Below, piece by piece: positions 37,059 to 48,629 of a stretch of 56,365 nucleotides of DNA. The notes under the pieces are model-generated. The model did not search any database. It worked only from the letters and a program-made list of their open reading frames with translations, and was not told where the DNA came from. The translations under genes were made by a program, and so were the position numbers. Every line of letters starts with the position of its first letter. Position 1 is the first letter of the stretch. Source of the DNA: Nitratireductor aquibiodomus NL21 = JCM 21793 (GTDB lineage Bacteria > Pseudomonadota > Alphaproteobacteria > Rhizobiales > Rhizobiaceae); assembly GCF_000615975.1 (NCBI RefSeq), contig NZ_BAMP01000020.1, positions 1-56,365 on the forward strand. Direction: 5' to 3'.

Positions 37059-37868
37059 TCATGCTTGTGCCGCCTCGCCGCCGCGCTGCTGGAGCCGGAG
37101 CCGCGATATGCGCTGCCAGTCATCCGTGCGTTCGGCGTGAAAGGTGGCCTTCTCGACGAAATCGATATGCGCAATCGCAGCCGCCCGTGCCGCTTCAGGA
37201 TCGCCGGCGGCGATTGCCGCATGGATCGCGCGGTGCTGAGCAAGGAGCGTGTCGCGCGCATCGGGCAGTTCATAGATGCGGGCGCGGTTCAGGAAAACGC
37301 CATCGGCGAGGAGCCGGTAGCAGGCGCGCAGCGTGTGCAGGAGCACAATGTTGTGCGCGCATTCGCCCACTGCATTGTGAAACTCCACGTCGCAGGCTGC
37401 TTCCGCCTCGAAATCCTCTGCGGCATGCGCTTCATCCATCCGCGTCATGATCGCCGCAAGGAGCACCAGGTCTTCGGGCGTTGCGCGTTTTGCCGCGAAT
37501 TCGGCGGCGACGGCCTCCATCTCGCGGCGGTATTCCAGATAATCGGCGGTTGCCTTGTGATGCGTGGCGATCAGTTCACGCACCGGCTTTGTGAACACCT
37601 GGCCGATAATGTCGGCCACATAGGTGCCGCCGCCGTGGCGCGTGAGGATCAGGCCCCGCTCTTCCAGCGTTTTCAGTGCGTCGCGCAGGATCGGACGGGA
37701 TACATCGAGCTGGCGCGCAAGCTCGCGCTCGCCCGGCAGCCGGTCGCCATCGCGCAGCACGCCCTCGAGAATCAGCGTCTCGATCTGCCGGATGACGCCA
37801 TCCGCCGTGCGGGCATGCTCAATTCTGGAAAAAACCGCGTCCACCGGCTTCGCCGTCTCGCTATCCAC
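37059..37868 (-). CDS. GntR/FadR-family regulator of 2-hydroxyacid use
   Basis: The 269-residue protein has an N-terminal winged HTH (about 18-85, RLPGERELARQLDVSRPILR) and a C-terminal FCD ligand domain (about 100-240). FCD regulators such as LldR, GlcC and PdhR respond to lactate, glycolate or pyruvate. It is upstream of lutABC on the same strand with a GTG start and lies near glcDEF, so it probably controls one or both. A motif ACTGGTCAATT lies at 37905-37915 just upstream and has a counterpart before glcD. Confidence 0.9.
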   Translation of the reverse strand: MDSETAKPVDAVFSRIEHARTADGVIRQIETLILEGVLRDGDRLPGERELARQLDVSRPILRDALKTLEERGLILTRHGGGTYVADIIGQVFTKPVRELIATHHKATADYLEYRREMEAVAAEFAAKRATPEDLVLLAAIMTRMDEAHAAEDFEAEAACDVEFHNAVGECAHNIVLLHTLRACYRLLADGVFLNRARIYELPDARDTLLAQHRAIHAAIAAGDPEAARAAAIAHIDFVEKATFHAERTDDWQRISRLRLQQRGGEAAQA

Positions 37869-38025
37869 TCGCTTTGTTGGCCCAGATTAACGCGACCGAA
37901 CACGACTGGTCAATTAATTTGCCCAATTCCGCCGTCGACGGGCGCTGGCAGACACGCATTGCGCCCCGCACAAAGGCAATAGCATACTTGCAGAAGGTCC
38001 ATCCTGAGACAGACGGCAAAGCACA

Positions 38026-39394
38026 ATGAGCCAACAAGACGGGGAACAGCTGGTCGTAATCGGCACCGACAGGCCCGAGGCTTCATCCACGGAGACACTG
38101 GTGACAGGCAGCGTTCTGGCTTCCCGCCCATGGCGGGCGCGCCGGGGCGCTGGGCGAAGTGCATGCGCGACCGCACGCGCTGCTTGAAGCGCCGCGCCTC
38201 ATCATACAGCTCTCCTTCATGACCGAGGGTGGCTCTGCTGTGGATCAGGCAGTGTTGGCCGATCTTTCGCGCCGCCTTGGTGTCGCCCCGCCACAAACCA
38301 ATGCGCGCCACCACGCGATGAAGTGGGGCAAGGGCACGCTGCGCTGGGAGCGGCACACGGAATTTTCGAGCTATCAGTGGGACTGTCCGATCTCGCCGCG
38401 CACCGGAAAGCCGCTTGAGGAATCTCCGTTTGGAAACGGCTTCAGCCCGCCCGGCACCGCCATATCGGGCACGCGGGTGGAAATCCGCAAATGGACGAGC
38501 GCGACGGAAAAGCTGGTCGGTGCGTTCGATCCGGCAAGCCTCGGCTATTCGGTGGTGGAGGGCGGACGCGCCGCCGTCGCCACGGATTTCCGGCAGGATG
38601 GCGACGGGCTGACCCGCATCCTCATCCTTGAAAAGGATCTGGCGCCGGCCCGCATCGGCGCGCTTTCGCAGCGCCTGATCGACATCGAAACCTACCGCAC
38701 GCTTGCCATGCTGGGCCTGCCGCTGGCGCAGTCGCTTTCTCCGCGCCTGCGGCGCATGGAGGATCAGCTCGCGGCCCTGACGGCACGCATGCGCCAGCGT
38801 GAAAAGCACGACAGCCACGCGCTTTTGAGCGAGCTGACGGAGCTTGCCGCTGATCTGGAAGCCGATGCCGCCGCCAGCCTCTACCGCTTTGGCGCTAGCC
38901 GCGCCTACCACGGCATAGTCGAGGAGCGGCTGGAAACGCTGAACGAAGCACCGATGGCCGGCTACGAGACCTGGGCCGCCTTCCTGCAACGGCGTGTGGC
39001 ACCCGCCATGCGCACCTGTCGCTCGGTGGAAGAGCGCCAGGCCAATCTTTCGCGCAAGCTTACGCGTGCGGCAAACCTGCTGAGAAGCTGGGTGGATGTT
39101 GAAGTGGAGCGACAGAACCGCGACCTGCTGGCCTCCATGAACCGTCGTGCGCAGTTGCAATTGCGCCTGCAGCAGACAGTCGAAGGCCTCTCCGTTGCCG
39201 CCATCTCCTACTATGTGGTGGGGCTGGTGGGCTATGTTGCCAAGGGCGCAAAACCCGCCCTGCCCGGCCTGTCGAGCGAAATGATCACCGCCGCCTCCGT
39301 TCCCATGGCCGTTTTGTGCATCTGGCTTCTGGTGCGGCGCATACGCCGCCACCACGCCCGCGAAGATGCCAATATCGGCACCGGGGCGGATTGA
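38026..39394 (+). pseudogene. DUF3422 family protein with a frame break near its N-terminus
   Basis: The bulk of the protein, from GEVHARPHALLEAPRLII to the C-terminus, is a good DUF3422 member with two C-terminal transmembrane helices (near GLSVAAISYYVVGLVGYVAKG and VPMAVLCIWLLVRRI). No start codon suits that frame. The frame opened by the ATG at 38026 gives a plausible N-terminus (VVIGTDRPEA, then RPWRA) but is offset by +1, switching near 38135-38150. A one-base insertion, or loss of two, would explain it. The function of DUF3422 is unknown. Confidence 0.75.
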
Positions 39395-39436
39395 CGCAGG
39401 CACGCTTTCCACGCAGCATTTACAGAACCGTCAACA

Positions 39437-39461
39437 CACTGGTAAATTGAATGAACCAGTG
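39437..39461. promoter_or_regulatory. Palindromic operator upstream of glcD
   Basis: CACTGGT (39437-39443) and ACCAGTG (39455-39461) are perfect arms with an 11-bp AT-rich centre, ending 11 bp before the glcD start. The left half, ACTGGTAAATT, resembles ACTGGTCAATT at 37905-37915 before the GntR gene. Both may be sites of that regulator. Confidence 0.6.
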
Positions 39462-39472
39462 AGGGAGTTCTG

Positions 39473-40969
39473 ATGTCCGGCCTGAAAATGCCGCAGGCCA
39501 ATGCGGCAACCCTGAAGAAGCGCGCGGAAATCGTCGCCGACATGCGCATCATCGTGCCCGGTGAGGGCGTGGTGGACACGGAAAACGAGATGCGCGCCTT
39601 TGAAAGCGATGGGCTGACCGCCTATCGCCAGATGCCGCTCGTGGTGGTGCTGCCGGAAACGACCGCGCAGGTGTCGCGCATCCTGAAATATTGCCACGAG
39701 CGCGACATTCGTGTCGTGCCGCGCGGCTCCGGCACCTCGCTTTCCGGCGGGGCGCTGCCGCTTGAGGATGCGGTGCTTCTGGTGATGAGCCGCTTCAACC
39801 GCATTCTCGACATCGATTTTCCCAACCGTGCGGTTGTCGCGCAGCCCGGGGTCACCAATCTGGGCATCACGCATGCGGTCGAGGAAGAGGGCTTTTATTA
39901 TGCGCCGGACCCCTCATCGCAGATCGCCTGCTCCATCGGCGGCAATGTGGCGGAGAACTCCGGCGGTGTGCATTGCCTGAAATACGGGCTGACAGCCAAC
40001 AATGTGCTGGGCATCGAAATGGTGCTGATGAACGGCGATGTCATCCGGCTCGGCGGCAGGCATCTTGATGCCGAGGGCTATGACCTGCTCGGCCTCATGA
40101 CGGGCTCGGAGGGCCTGCTCGGCGTCGTGACCGAGGTGACGGTTCGCATTTTGCAGAAGCCGGAAACGGCGCGCGCGCTTCTGATCGGCTTTCCATCAAG
40201 TGAACAGGCGGGCCAGTGCGTGGCCGAGATCATCGGTGCGGGCATCATTCCAGGCGGCATGGAAATGATGGACGGGCCTGCGATCCGGGCTGCGGAGGAT
40301 TTCGTTCATGCGGGCTATCCACTGGACGTGGAAGCGCTTCTGATCGTCGAGCTCGATGGGCCGCAGGCGGAGGTCGACCATCTGATCGACCGGGTGGAAG
40401 CGATTGCCAGAGAGAACGGCGCGACCACGAGCCGCGCCTCGACATCAGATGAGGAACGCGCGGTGTTCTGGGCCGGGCGTAAGGCCGCTTTCCCCGCCGT
40501 AGGCCGCATTTCGCCCGATTATTACTGTATGGACGGCACGATCCCCCGCAAGCAGTTGCCGCGGGTTCTGGCAGGCATGCGCGCACTGTCTGAAAAATAC
40601 GGGCTGCGAGTCGCCAATGTATTTCATGCGGGCGACGGCAACCTCCACCCGCTCATTCTTTATGACGCCAACAAGCCGGGCGAACTGGAGAAAGCCGAGG
40701 ATTTCGGCGCCGACATTCTGCGTCTGTGTGTGGAGGTGGGCGGCGTTCTGACCGGGGAGCACGGTGTCGGCGTGGAGAAACGCGACCTGATGCCCGAAAT
40801 GTTCACCGAGGACGATCTGAACCAGCAGATCCGCGTCAAATGCGCGTTCGATCCGGGCCATCTTCTGAATCCCGGCAAGGTTTTTCCGCAATTGCACCGC
40901 TGCGCCGAGCTTGGCCGCATGCATATTCACCGCGGGCAGGTGCCCTTCCCGGAACTGGAGCGGTTTTGA
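39473..40969 (+). CDS. glcD: Glycolate oxidase FAD-linked subunit GlcD
   Basis: GlcD is the catalytic FAD subunit of the three-part glycolate oxidase. The 498-residue protein has the FAD-binding PCMH domain (about 55-235, with PRGSGTSLSGGALP and SIGGNVAENSGG) and the C-terminal FAD-oxidase domain with FHAGDGNLHPLILYD and TGEHGVGVEKR. The ATG at 39473 follows GAGGGAG. It heads a run glcD-ASCH-glcE-DUF4870-glcF. D-lactate is an alternative substrate for close relatives. Confidence 0.95.
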   Translation: MSGLKMPQANAATLKKRAEIVADMRIIVPGEGVVDTENEMRAFESDGLTAYRQMPLVVVLPETTAQVSRILKYCHERDIRVVPRGSGTSLSGGALPLEDAVLLVMSRFNRILDIDFPNRAVVAQPGVTNLGITHAVEEEGFYYAPDPSSQIACSIGGNVAENSGGVHCLKYGLTANNVLGIEMVLMNGDVIRLGGRHLDAEGYDLLGLMTGSEGLLGVVTEVTVRILQKPETARALLIGFPSSEQAGQCVAEIIGAGIIPGGMEMMDGPAIRAAEDFVHAGYPLDVEALLIVELDGPQAEVDHLIDRVEAIARENGATTSRASTSDEERAVFWAGRKAAFPAVGRISPDYYCMDGTIPRKQLPRVLAGMRALSEKYGLRVANVFHAGDGNLHPLILYDANKPGELEKAEDFGADILRLCVEVGGVLTGEHGVGVEKRDLMPEMFTEDDLNQQIRVKCAFDPGHLLNPGKVFPQLHRCAELGRMHIHRGQVPFPELERF

Positions 40970-40971
40970 GC

Positions 40972-41556
40972 GTGCTGTTCAAACGCGCCATACTCGAAGG
41001 CATCGCGCGAGGTGAGGTTACCCTCGCCTTTCGCCGCTGGAAGCGCCCCACGGTGAAAGCTGGAACCCGCCTGCGCACGGCTCTCGGCGAACTCTCGATC
41101 GGGCGCGTCGAAGCTTTCGATGAAGCCTCGCTAGATGATGAAAGCGCACGCCGTGCCGGCTTCACCTCGCTTTCCGAACTGAAGGGCAGCTTGCACGGCA
41201 GCGCGGAACGCCTGCTTTTCCGCATTGAGCTTAACGGGATCGAGGCCGACCGCAGAGTTGCACTGCGCACCGCGTCCAAAATCTCTGCCCACGAACGCCA
41301 GGCCATTCAGGATCGGTTCCGGCGCTGGGACCGGGCCGCCCGGCACGAAGGGTATCATCTTCACGTCCTCTCCCTGATCGCAGAAAACCCCGCGACTGCA
41401 GCCGCCGCGCTCGCCGCCAAACTGGATATGGAGAAGCTCAGCTTCAAGCGTGATGTACGCAAACTGAAAGAACTTGGCCTTACCGAAAGCCTGGATGTCG
41501 GATACCGGCTCTCCCCGCGCGGGCACAGCTTCCTTAATGAGAATGAGACATCGTGA
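40972..41556 (+). CDS. ASCH-like protein with C-terminal winged-helix-like region
   Basis: The 194-residue protein starts with a GTG 2 nt after glcD and ends in a GTGA overlap with glcE, so it is tightly coupled in the operon. The N-terminal half (1-95) has an ASCH/PUA-like pattern (EVTLAFRRWKRPTVKAGTRL, then a beta-rich piece and FTSLSELKG), a fold that often binds RNA or modified nucleosides. The C-terminal half contains HVLSLIAENPATAAAALAAK and KRDVRKLKELGLTESLDVGY, which looks like a winged helix. It is not a known subunit of glycolate oxidase. Fold assignments are by eye. Confidence 0.65.
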   Translation: MLFKRAILEGIARGEVTLAFRRWKRPTVKAGTRLRTALGELSIGRVEAFDEASLDDESARRAGFTSLSELKGSLHGSAERLLFRIELNGIEADRRVALRTASKISAHERQAIQDRFRRWDRAARHEGYHLHVLSLIAENPATAAAALAAKLDMEKLSFKRDVRKLKELGLTESLDVGYRLSPRGHSFLNENETS

Positions 41557-42760
41557 CCGAATTCCTTCCCAACAGTGCCGAAGAGGTTCTGGAAACCATC
41601 CAGTGGGCGGTTTCTGAAGAATCCCCGCTCGAAATTCTCGGCCATGGTTCGAAGCGCGGCATCGGTCAACCACTCCAGAGCGAGCACACGCTCGATCTGT
41701 CGAGACTGGCCGGCATCACACTTTATGAACCGGAGGAACTGGTGCTTTCAGCGAAAGCCGGCACACCGGTTGCCGAGATCGAGGCGGCGCTGCGCGAGCA
41801 CAATCAGGAACTCGCCTTCGAGCCGATGGACTACGGCCCGCTTCTCGGCGGCGAGGCCGGACGCGGCACGCTGGGCGGGCTGCTTGCGGCCAATCTCTCG
41901 GGCCCACGCCGGCTGAAGGCAGGGGCCGCGCGCGACCATGTGCCCGGCGTTCACGCGGTTTCAGGCCGTGGCGAAGGCTTCAAGTCGGGTGGGCGCGTTG
42001 TGAAGAACGTGACCGGGTACGACCTTTCCAAGGGGCTTGCCGGCTCCTGGGGCACACTTGCCGTTGCCACCGACATTACGATGAAGGTTCTGCCGGCGGC
42101 GGAAACCGAGACCACATTGTGCATTGCCGGGCTGGAAGACGCAGTTGCGACCGAAGCCATGGCGACCGCCATGGGGTCGAGTGCCGAGGTTTCGGGCGCA
42201 GCGCATCTGCCGAAGGGGTGGTCGGCCGTTTCATTGACGGTGCGTTTTCGGGCGGCGGGCAGACCGTGCTGCGGGTGGAAGGATTTGGACCTTCCGTTGC
42301 CTATCGGATTGACCTTCTAGCCCGGCTTCTGGGTGGGTATGGCACCATCGGCACGCTGGAAGGAGATGCCTCACGCCGGCTGTGGCGCGAAGTCCGCGAT
42401 TGCCAGCCTTTTGCGGACGGGACGCCCGCGCCCGTCTGGCGTGTTTCCGTCACGCCGTCGCGCGGTCACGAACTGGTTGACGCCTACCGCCGAGCCGCCG
42501 GTGCCAATGTCTATTACGACTGGCAGGGCGGCCTGATCTGGATGCGCATGGAGGCCGATCCCGAGGCGGATATTCTGCGGAAAATGATTGCACATTTCGG
42601 TGGCGGGCACGCCACGCTGGTGCGTGCACCGCTCGCGGTGCGTGCGGCGACGCCCGTCTTCGAGCCGCAATCGCCGGCCCTTGCCGCCCTCTCCGCCCGC
42701 CTGAAGGAGCAGTTCGACCCCAAGGGCATCCTCAATCCGGGACGCATGGCGTTCACCTGA
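41553..42760 (+). pseudogene. glcE: Glycolate oxidase FAD-binding subunit GlcE, one-base frameshift
   Basis: GlcE is the second flavin-binding subunit. From the GTG at 41553 the first frame carries the half PCMH domain (GGEAGRGTLGGLLAANLSGPR, SGGRVVKNVTGYDLSKGLAG) to HLPKG, then goes out of frame. The -1 frame continues VVGRFIDGAFSGGGQTVLRV to the normal end DPKGILNPGRMAF at 42760. Adding one G to the four-G run at 42215-42218 restores about 402 residues. Probably intact in the organism. Confidence 0.9.
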
Positions 42761-42801
42761 AGCCGTGATAGATTGCCGCCGAAACAATGGAGGGCGAACC
42801 C

Positions 42802-43182
42802 ATGAGTGACATGCAGCAGACCCCAGATGAAACCCGCAAGACGGACCGCTGGCTGGAACCCGGACCAACCAACATTCAGGTCATCTATATTCTTTATCTG
42901 GTCGGCTTCGTCATTGGTATTTCGGCTCTGGTGGGCATCGTGATTGCCTATATGAACCGCGGCAAGGCCAGCGGGTGGCTCGAAACGCACTACACCTGGG
43001 CCATTCGCACATTCTGGATCGGTGTTCTGTTCGGTTTCGTCTCGGCCCTCTTGATGGTCGTCGGCATCGGTTTTCTTTTGATGATTGCGGTTGCGATCTG
43101 GGTCGTGGTGCGCTGCGTGATCGGCCTGCAGGCCGTGGGCCGGAACGAGCCGATCAAGAACCCGCAAAGCTGGCTGATATAG
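42802..43182 (+). CDS. DUF4870 family membrane protein
   Basis: The 126-residue protein has a polar N-terminus and three hydrophobic helices (about 27-50, 68-90, 95-110 in the sequence around [20 protein letters not shown] and [20 protein letters not shown]), ending [13 protein letters not shown], typical of the DUF4870 group. The ATG at 42802 follows GGAGGG at good distance, so the upstream ATG at 42787 is unlikely. It lies between glcE and glcF in the same orientation. Function unknown. Confidence 0.8.
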   Translation: MSDMQQTPDETRKTDRWLEPGPTNIQVIYILYLVGFVIGISALVGIVIAYMNRGKASGWLETHYTWAIRTFWIGVLFGFVSALLMVVGIGFLLMIAVAIWVVVRCVIGLQAVGRNEPIKNPQSWLI

Positions 43183-43192
43183 AAGAAGCGCC

Positions 43193-44536
43193 GTGCAGAC
43201 CAATTTCACTCCCGAGCAGCTTTCCGATCCGCATGTCGCGGAGGCGGAATCGATCCTGCGCAAATGCGTGCATTGCGGCTTCTGCACGGCCACCTGCCCG
43301 ACCTATGTCACGCTCGGCAACGAGCTCGACAGCCCGCGCGGGCGCATTTATCTGATCAAGGACATGCTGGAGAACGGCAGGCCGGCCGACAGGGAAATCG
43401 TCACCCATATCGATCGCTGCCTTTCCTGCCTTGCCTGCATGACCACCTGCCCCTCGGGCGTGAACTACATGCACCTGGTGGATCACGCCCGCGCGCACAT
43501 CGAAAAAACCTATCGCAGGCCGGTGCTCGACCGGCTGATGCGGTCGGTCCTGGCGCAGATCCTGCCCTATCCGTCGCGTTTTCGCGCCGCCTTGAAGCTA
43601 GCCCGCTTCGGCCGGCCCTTCGCGGGGCTCTTCCGAAATCTGCCGGGCATGAAGCCCGTCGCAGCCATGCTGGACCTCGCCCCGCGAACATTGCCTAGAA
43701 AGCCTGAAGACAGCCAGCGCCTTTCGGTGGAAAAGCGTGGACGTGTCGCGCTTCTGACAGGCTGCGCGCAATCGGTTCTCGATCCTGGTATCAACGCCGC
43801 GACCGTCCGGCTGCTTGCGCGGCTCGGCGTGGAAGTGGTGCAGCACCCGGAAGGTGAAGGGTGCTGCGGCGCGCTGGTGCATCACATGGGCCGCGAAGAG
43901 GATGCTCTGGCCGCCGCGCGGCGCAATGTGGATGCCTGGACACGTGAAATCGAGACCGGCGGGCTCGACGCGATCGTCATCACGGCGTCCGGCTGCGGTA
44001 CGACCGTCAAGGATTACGGGCACATGCTGCGGCTCGACCCTGCCTATGCCGAAAAGGCTGCCCGCGTGGCGGCGCTTGCCAGAGACATCACCGAATATCT
44101 GGAAACGCTGAGCCTCCCCGAGCCGATTGTCGAACCCGGTCTCACCGTCGCCTATCACTCCGCGTGCTCCATGCAGCACGGGCAGAAGATCAGCCGCGAA
44201 CCCCGCGCGCTCCTGCGCAGGGCGGGCTTCGTGGTCCAGGAACCGCGCGAAGGACATCTGTGCTGTGGCTCCGCCGGCACATACAACATTCTCCAGCCAG
44301 ACATCGCCGCGCGATTGCGCGACCGCAAGGTCCGGAACATCGAAGCGACGGGTGCGGCGCTCATCGCCACCGGAAATATCGGCTGCATGACCCAGATCGG
44401 TTCGGGCACGGAAATGCCGGTCGTGCACACAGTGGAGCTCCTCGACTGGGCCTATGGCGGGCCGAAGCCGGCAGCTCTGCCCGACGCAATCGTGAGCCGG
44501 GAACAACGAGAGGCGGCGCTGACTGCAGCGGAATGA
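43193..44536 (+). CDS. glcF: Glycolate oxidase iron-sulfur subunit GlcF
   Basis: GlcF carries electrons from the flavin subunits to the membrane quinone pool. The 447-residue protein has two [4Fe-4S] motifs, [14 protein letters not shown] (about 23-36) and [17 protein letters not shown] (about 76-92), and two CCG domains ([12 protein letters not shown] and [13 protein letters not shown]). The start is GTG at 43193 after AGAAGAAG. It is the last gene of the glc operon and is followed by a bidirectional terminator. Confidence 0.95.
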   Translation: MQTNFTPEQLSDPHVAEAESILRKCVHCGFCTATCPTYVTLGNELDSPRGRIYLIKDMLENGRPADREIVTHIDRCLSCLACMTTCPSGVNYMHLVDHARAHIEKTYRRPVLDRLMRSVLAQILPYPSRFRAALKLARFGRPFAGLFRNLPGMKPVAAMLDLAPRTLPRKPEDSQRLSVEKRGRVALLTGCAQSVLDPGINAATVRLLARLGVEVVQHPEGEGCCGALVHHMGREEDALAAARRNVDAWTREIETGGLDAIVITASGCGTTVKDYGHMLRLDPAYAEKAARVAALARDITEYLETLSLPEPIVEPGLTVAYHSACSMQHGQKISREPRALLRRAGFVVQEPREGHLCCGSAGTYNILQPDIAARLRDRKVRNIEATGAALIATGNIGCMTQIGSGTEMPVVHTVELLDWAYGGPKPAALPDAIVSREQREAALTAAE

Positions 44537-44539
44537 GAA

Positions 44540-44569
44540 AAGGGCGATGCTCCCCCAAGCATCGCCCTT
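44540..44569. terminator. Bidirectional terminator after glcF
   Basis: AAGGGCGATGCT (44540-44551) and AGCATCGCCCTT (44558-44569) form a perfect 12-bp stem with a 6-nt loop, between the convergent glcF and L,D-transpeptidase genes. A/T flanks on both sides fit intrinsic termination in both directions. Confidence 0.8.
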
Positions 44570-44617
44570 CTCCATCTACCCGGCAGTCCCCTTGCCGGGC
44601 ATCCCCCGCTTATCCAG

Positions 44618-45439
44618 TCACTTCACCACCACATTGGTGCCGACCGGAATGCGGTTATAAAGGTCGACCACATCCTCGTTGCGCATGCGGATGCAGCCGG
44701 AAGACACCGCACGGCCGATGGTCCAGGGCGCGTTGGTGCCGTGAATGCGATACAGCGTCGACCCGAGATACAGCGCGCGCGCGCCGAGGGGATTGGCCGG
44801 GCCGCCTTCCATTTTCACCGGCAGGATCCTGCCCTTCGCTTTTTCGCGTTCGATCATCTCAGCCGGCGGATGCCAGTCCGGCCATTTGCGCTTGTTGGAT
44901 ATCTTTTCAGTACCAGTCCAGTTGAAACCTTCCTTGCCGACGCCAACGCCATAGCGTTTCGCCTTGCCACCCTTCAGCACCAGGAAGAGGAAACGCTGCC
45001 TGGTGTCGACAACAATGGTTCCTGGAGACTGGTCGGTCTCGTACTCCACGACCTGTGGCAGCCATTTGGGATCGCTCATCCGCCAGGAGCGTTCGTTCAG
45101 GGGAAAGGGCTCGCTCGCACGTGGTATAAACGCCACCCTCTGCGGGGGCTTTGCCGGTTGGGTGCCACTGACCGGCATTTGATGACGCGGCCGGTAATCG
45201 CGGCGCGCGCTGTTGCGTTCACGTGCATTGCGGGCACGCTGGTAGGTGCGGTACTCCACAGCCTGCTCGGTGCGTTGCTGCGCCAGCACGGGCGAACTGC
45301 GTAGCTGCATCACCCAGGGAGCGGAAAGATCAGGACTGACGAGAACCGGCGGCGGCTCCACATATCGATCCTGGGCCTGCGCCCCCCAGGAAAATAGCAG
45401 CACGGTCGCAAGGCCGGCCGCAAACAACATCGACTTCAT
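44618..45439 (-). CDS. L,D-transpeptidase (ErfK/YbiS/YkuD family)
   Basis: The 273-residue exported enzyme should cross-link peptidoglycan or attach proteins to it. It has a signal peptide (MKSMLFAAGLATVLLFSWGA, cleaved after AQA) and a C-terminal YkuD domain (about 145-273) with IHGTNAPWTIGRAVSSGCIR, which contains the conserved His and the catalytic Cys. The start at 45439 is the one directly before the signal peptide. The N-terminal linker is rich in Arg, Pro and Gln. Confidence 0.93.
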   Translation of the reverse strand: MKSMLFAAGLATVLLFSWGAQAQDRYVEPPPVLVSPDLSAPWVMQLRSSPVLAQQRTEQAVEYRTYQRARNARERNSARRDYRPRHQMPVSGTQPAKPPQRVAFIPRASEPFPLNERSWRMSDPKWLPQVVEYETDQSPGTIVVDTRQRFLFLVLKGGKAKRYGVGVGKEGFNWTGTEKISNKRKWPDWHPPAEMIEREKAKGRILPVKMEGGPANPLGARALYLGSTLYRIHGTNAPWTIGRAVSSGCIRMRNEDVVDLYNRIPVGTNVVVK

Positions 45440-45712
45440 GACAAACTTCTCTCTACCATTCGTCACAGATTAAACAGACCACGCGTCCTCGAAAATAGGC
45501 TCGAAAACGGGTGGCGGCGAAGGGCAAACGCACCCTATGCGCCTGTCCGTGTCAGGATGCTGACTCGAAGCTGCAACCGAATGGTGAATCGATACTCGTA
45601 AAATGCGATGTATTGAAAATACCATTTGGCATGGTTACCGGCGCGTTCAAAAAGCTGGTGAACATATCGCTAAACCGGGCTGATTTCACATTAACCAGGG
45701 AATTCCACACAC

Positions 45713-46351
45713 ATGAGCGAAGAAAAGACCGGCCTGATCCTTGGCGCCGACGGCAAGACCCGATGCTTCTGGCCGGGCGACCTGCCGGACTATCTCGACT
45801 ATCACGACAATGAATGGGGGCACCCCGTTTCCGACGATCACCGGCTGTTCGAGAAAATCTGCCTGGAAGGGTTTCAGTCCGGGCTTTCATGGCTGACGAT
45901 CCTGCGCAAGCGCGAGAATTTTCGTGAAGCCTTCGAGGGTTTCGACTTCGAGCGCGTCGCGCGCTTTACCAAAATGGATGTGGAGCGCCTCCTGGGCAAT
46001 GCCGGCATCGTTCGTCACGGCGGCAAGATCCGCTCCACCATCAACAATGCGCAGCGCGCGATCGAACTGTGCGAGCAGGAAGGGTCTCTTGCCCACTATT
46101 TCTGGCGCCACGAGCCACAGCCGCATGAACGCCCTGATCCCGTCGACTACAAAACGCTGACGGCCAATCCGACGACGGAGATATCCACCCGCATCTCAAA
46201 GGACCTGAAAAAACGTGGCTGGTCCTTTGTCGGCCCCACCACCGTCTATGCCTTCATGCAGGCCATGGGGCTGGTCAATGATCATATCGAGGGGTGCTGC
46301 TGCCGGGCAGCGGTGGAGAGGAAGCGCGAAGCGTTCAAGAGACCCGCCTGA
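45713..46351 (+). CDS. tag: DNA-3-methyladenine glycosylase I
   Basis: Tag removes 3-methyladenine from alkylated DNA. The 212-residue protein has RCFWPGDLPDYLDYHDNEWG near the start (with the zinc Cys, the substrate-pocket Tyr and Glu), the helix-hairpin-helix region LEGFQSGLSWLTILRKRENF, and FVGPTTVYAFMQAMGLVNDH with the zinc His, followed by GCCC. It stands alone; 273 bp of upstream sequence shows no further gene. Confidence 0.95.
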   Translation: MSEEKTGLILGADGKTRCFWPGDLPDYLDYHDNEWGHPVSDDHRLFEKICLEGFQSGLSWLTILRKRENFREAFEGFDFERVARFTKMDVERLLGNAGIVRHGGKIRSTINNAQRAIELCEQEGSLAHYFWRHEPQPHERPDPVDYKTLTANPTTEISTRISKDLKKRGWSFVGPTTVYAFMQAMGLVNDHIEGCCCRAAVERKREAFKRPA

Positions 46352-46431
46352 GCCGGGCAGGGTTTTCCGCACCAGATCGAAAAACCGGTCGGCGGCTGCG
46401 AAATTTGTACCAGATTCCGCGCACGAAAATC

Positions 46432-46460
46432 TTGACTCCGAATTTGGGGCTTACTATCTC
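46432..46460 (+). promoter_or_regulatory. Predicted sigma-70 promoter of groESL
   Basis: TTGACT (46432-46437) is separated by 17 bp from TATCTC (46455-46460), directly before the CIRCE element. The spacing is ideal and the -35 is near consensus. A heat-shock sigma (RpoH) contribution is possible because alphaproteobacterial RpoH promoters also use CTTGAC-type -35 boxes. Confidence 0.6.
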
Positions 46461-46469
46461 AAAGCCGCG

Positions 46470-46496
46470 TTAGCACTCTTACCAAGGGAGTGCTAA
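46470..46496. promoter_or_regulatory. CIRCE operator (HrcA binding site)
   Basis: TTAGCACTC-N9-GAGTGCTAA is an exact match to the CIRCE consensus and lies 69 bp before groES. HrcA binds it to repress groESL at normal temperature. No hrcA gene is in the window. Confidence 0.97.
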
Positions 46497-46565
46497 CGAG
46501 AGGTCCGGCGTCCGCCGGACGGAGGAAAAGCCTAATTCATCATCCGAATCAAGGGTTCAGAGAAC

Positions 46566-46862
46566 ATGGCCAACACGAACTTTCGCCCGCTTCATGACCG
46601 CGTGGTCGTCCGCCGGGTCGAGTCTGAAGAAAAGACGGCAGGTGGCATCATCATTCCCGACACCGCCAAGGAGAAGCCGCAGGAAGGCGAAATCGTTGCA
46701 GTCGGTTCCGGCGCGCGCGACGAGGCGGGCAAGCTTGTCCCGCTGGACGTCAAGGCTGGCGACCGCGTGCTCTTCGGCAAGTGGTCGGGCACCGAAGTCA
46801 AGCTCAATGGCGAGGATCTCCTGATCATGAAGGAATCCGACATCATGGGCGTCATCGGCTAA
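46566..46862 (+). CDS. groES: Co-chaperonin GroES
   Basis: GroES caps the GroEL cage during protein folding. The 98-residue protein has [20 protein letters not shown] at the start with the mobile loop [14 protein letters not shown] (about 19-32) and ends ESDIMGVI. Length is normal. It is co-transcribed with groEL 62 bp downstream, under CIRCE control. Confidence 0.98.
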   Translation: MANTNFRPLHDRVVVRRVESEEKTAGGIIIPDTAKEKPQEGEIVAVGSGARDEAGKLVPLDVKAGDRVLFGKWSGTEVKLNGEDLLIMKESDIMGVIG

Positions 46863-46918
46863 TCCACGCCACCACATCAAAACGGTAACAGAGTTTCTCG
46901 AAGAAGCTCAGGAGCTAG

Positions 46919-48574
<1,656 letters not shown>

Positions 48575-48601
48575 GCCAGCCACGCATCGCTTGAATATCG
48601 A

Positions 48602-48629
48602 GGGCGCTCCTTTTTGGAGCGCCCTTTTT
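48602..48629. terminator. Intrinsic terminator after groEL
   Basis: GGGCGCTCC (48602-48610) and GGAGCGCCC (48616-48624) form a perfect 9-bp stem with a T5 loop, followed by TTTTT. It should end groESL transcripts. The convergent antiporter gene ends at its 3' edge. Confidence 0.9.

Noticed and set aside
37910..39412. A 500-codon minus-strand frame opposite DUF3422
   Set aside because: The plus-strand protein has family motifs and transmembrane helices; the minus frame is His/Arg/Gln-rich without domains.
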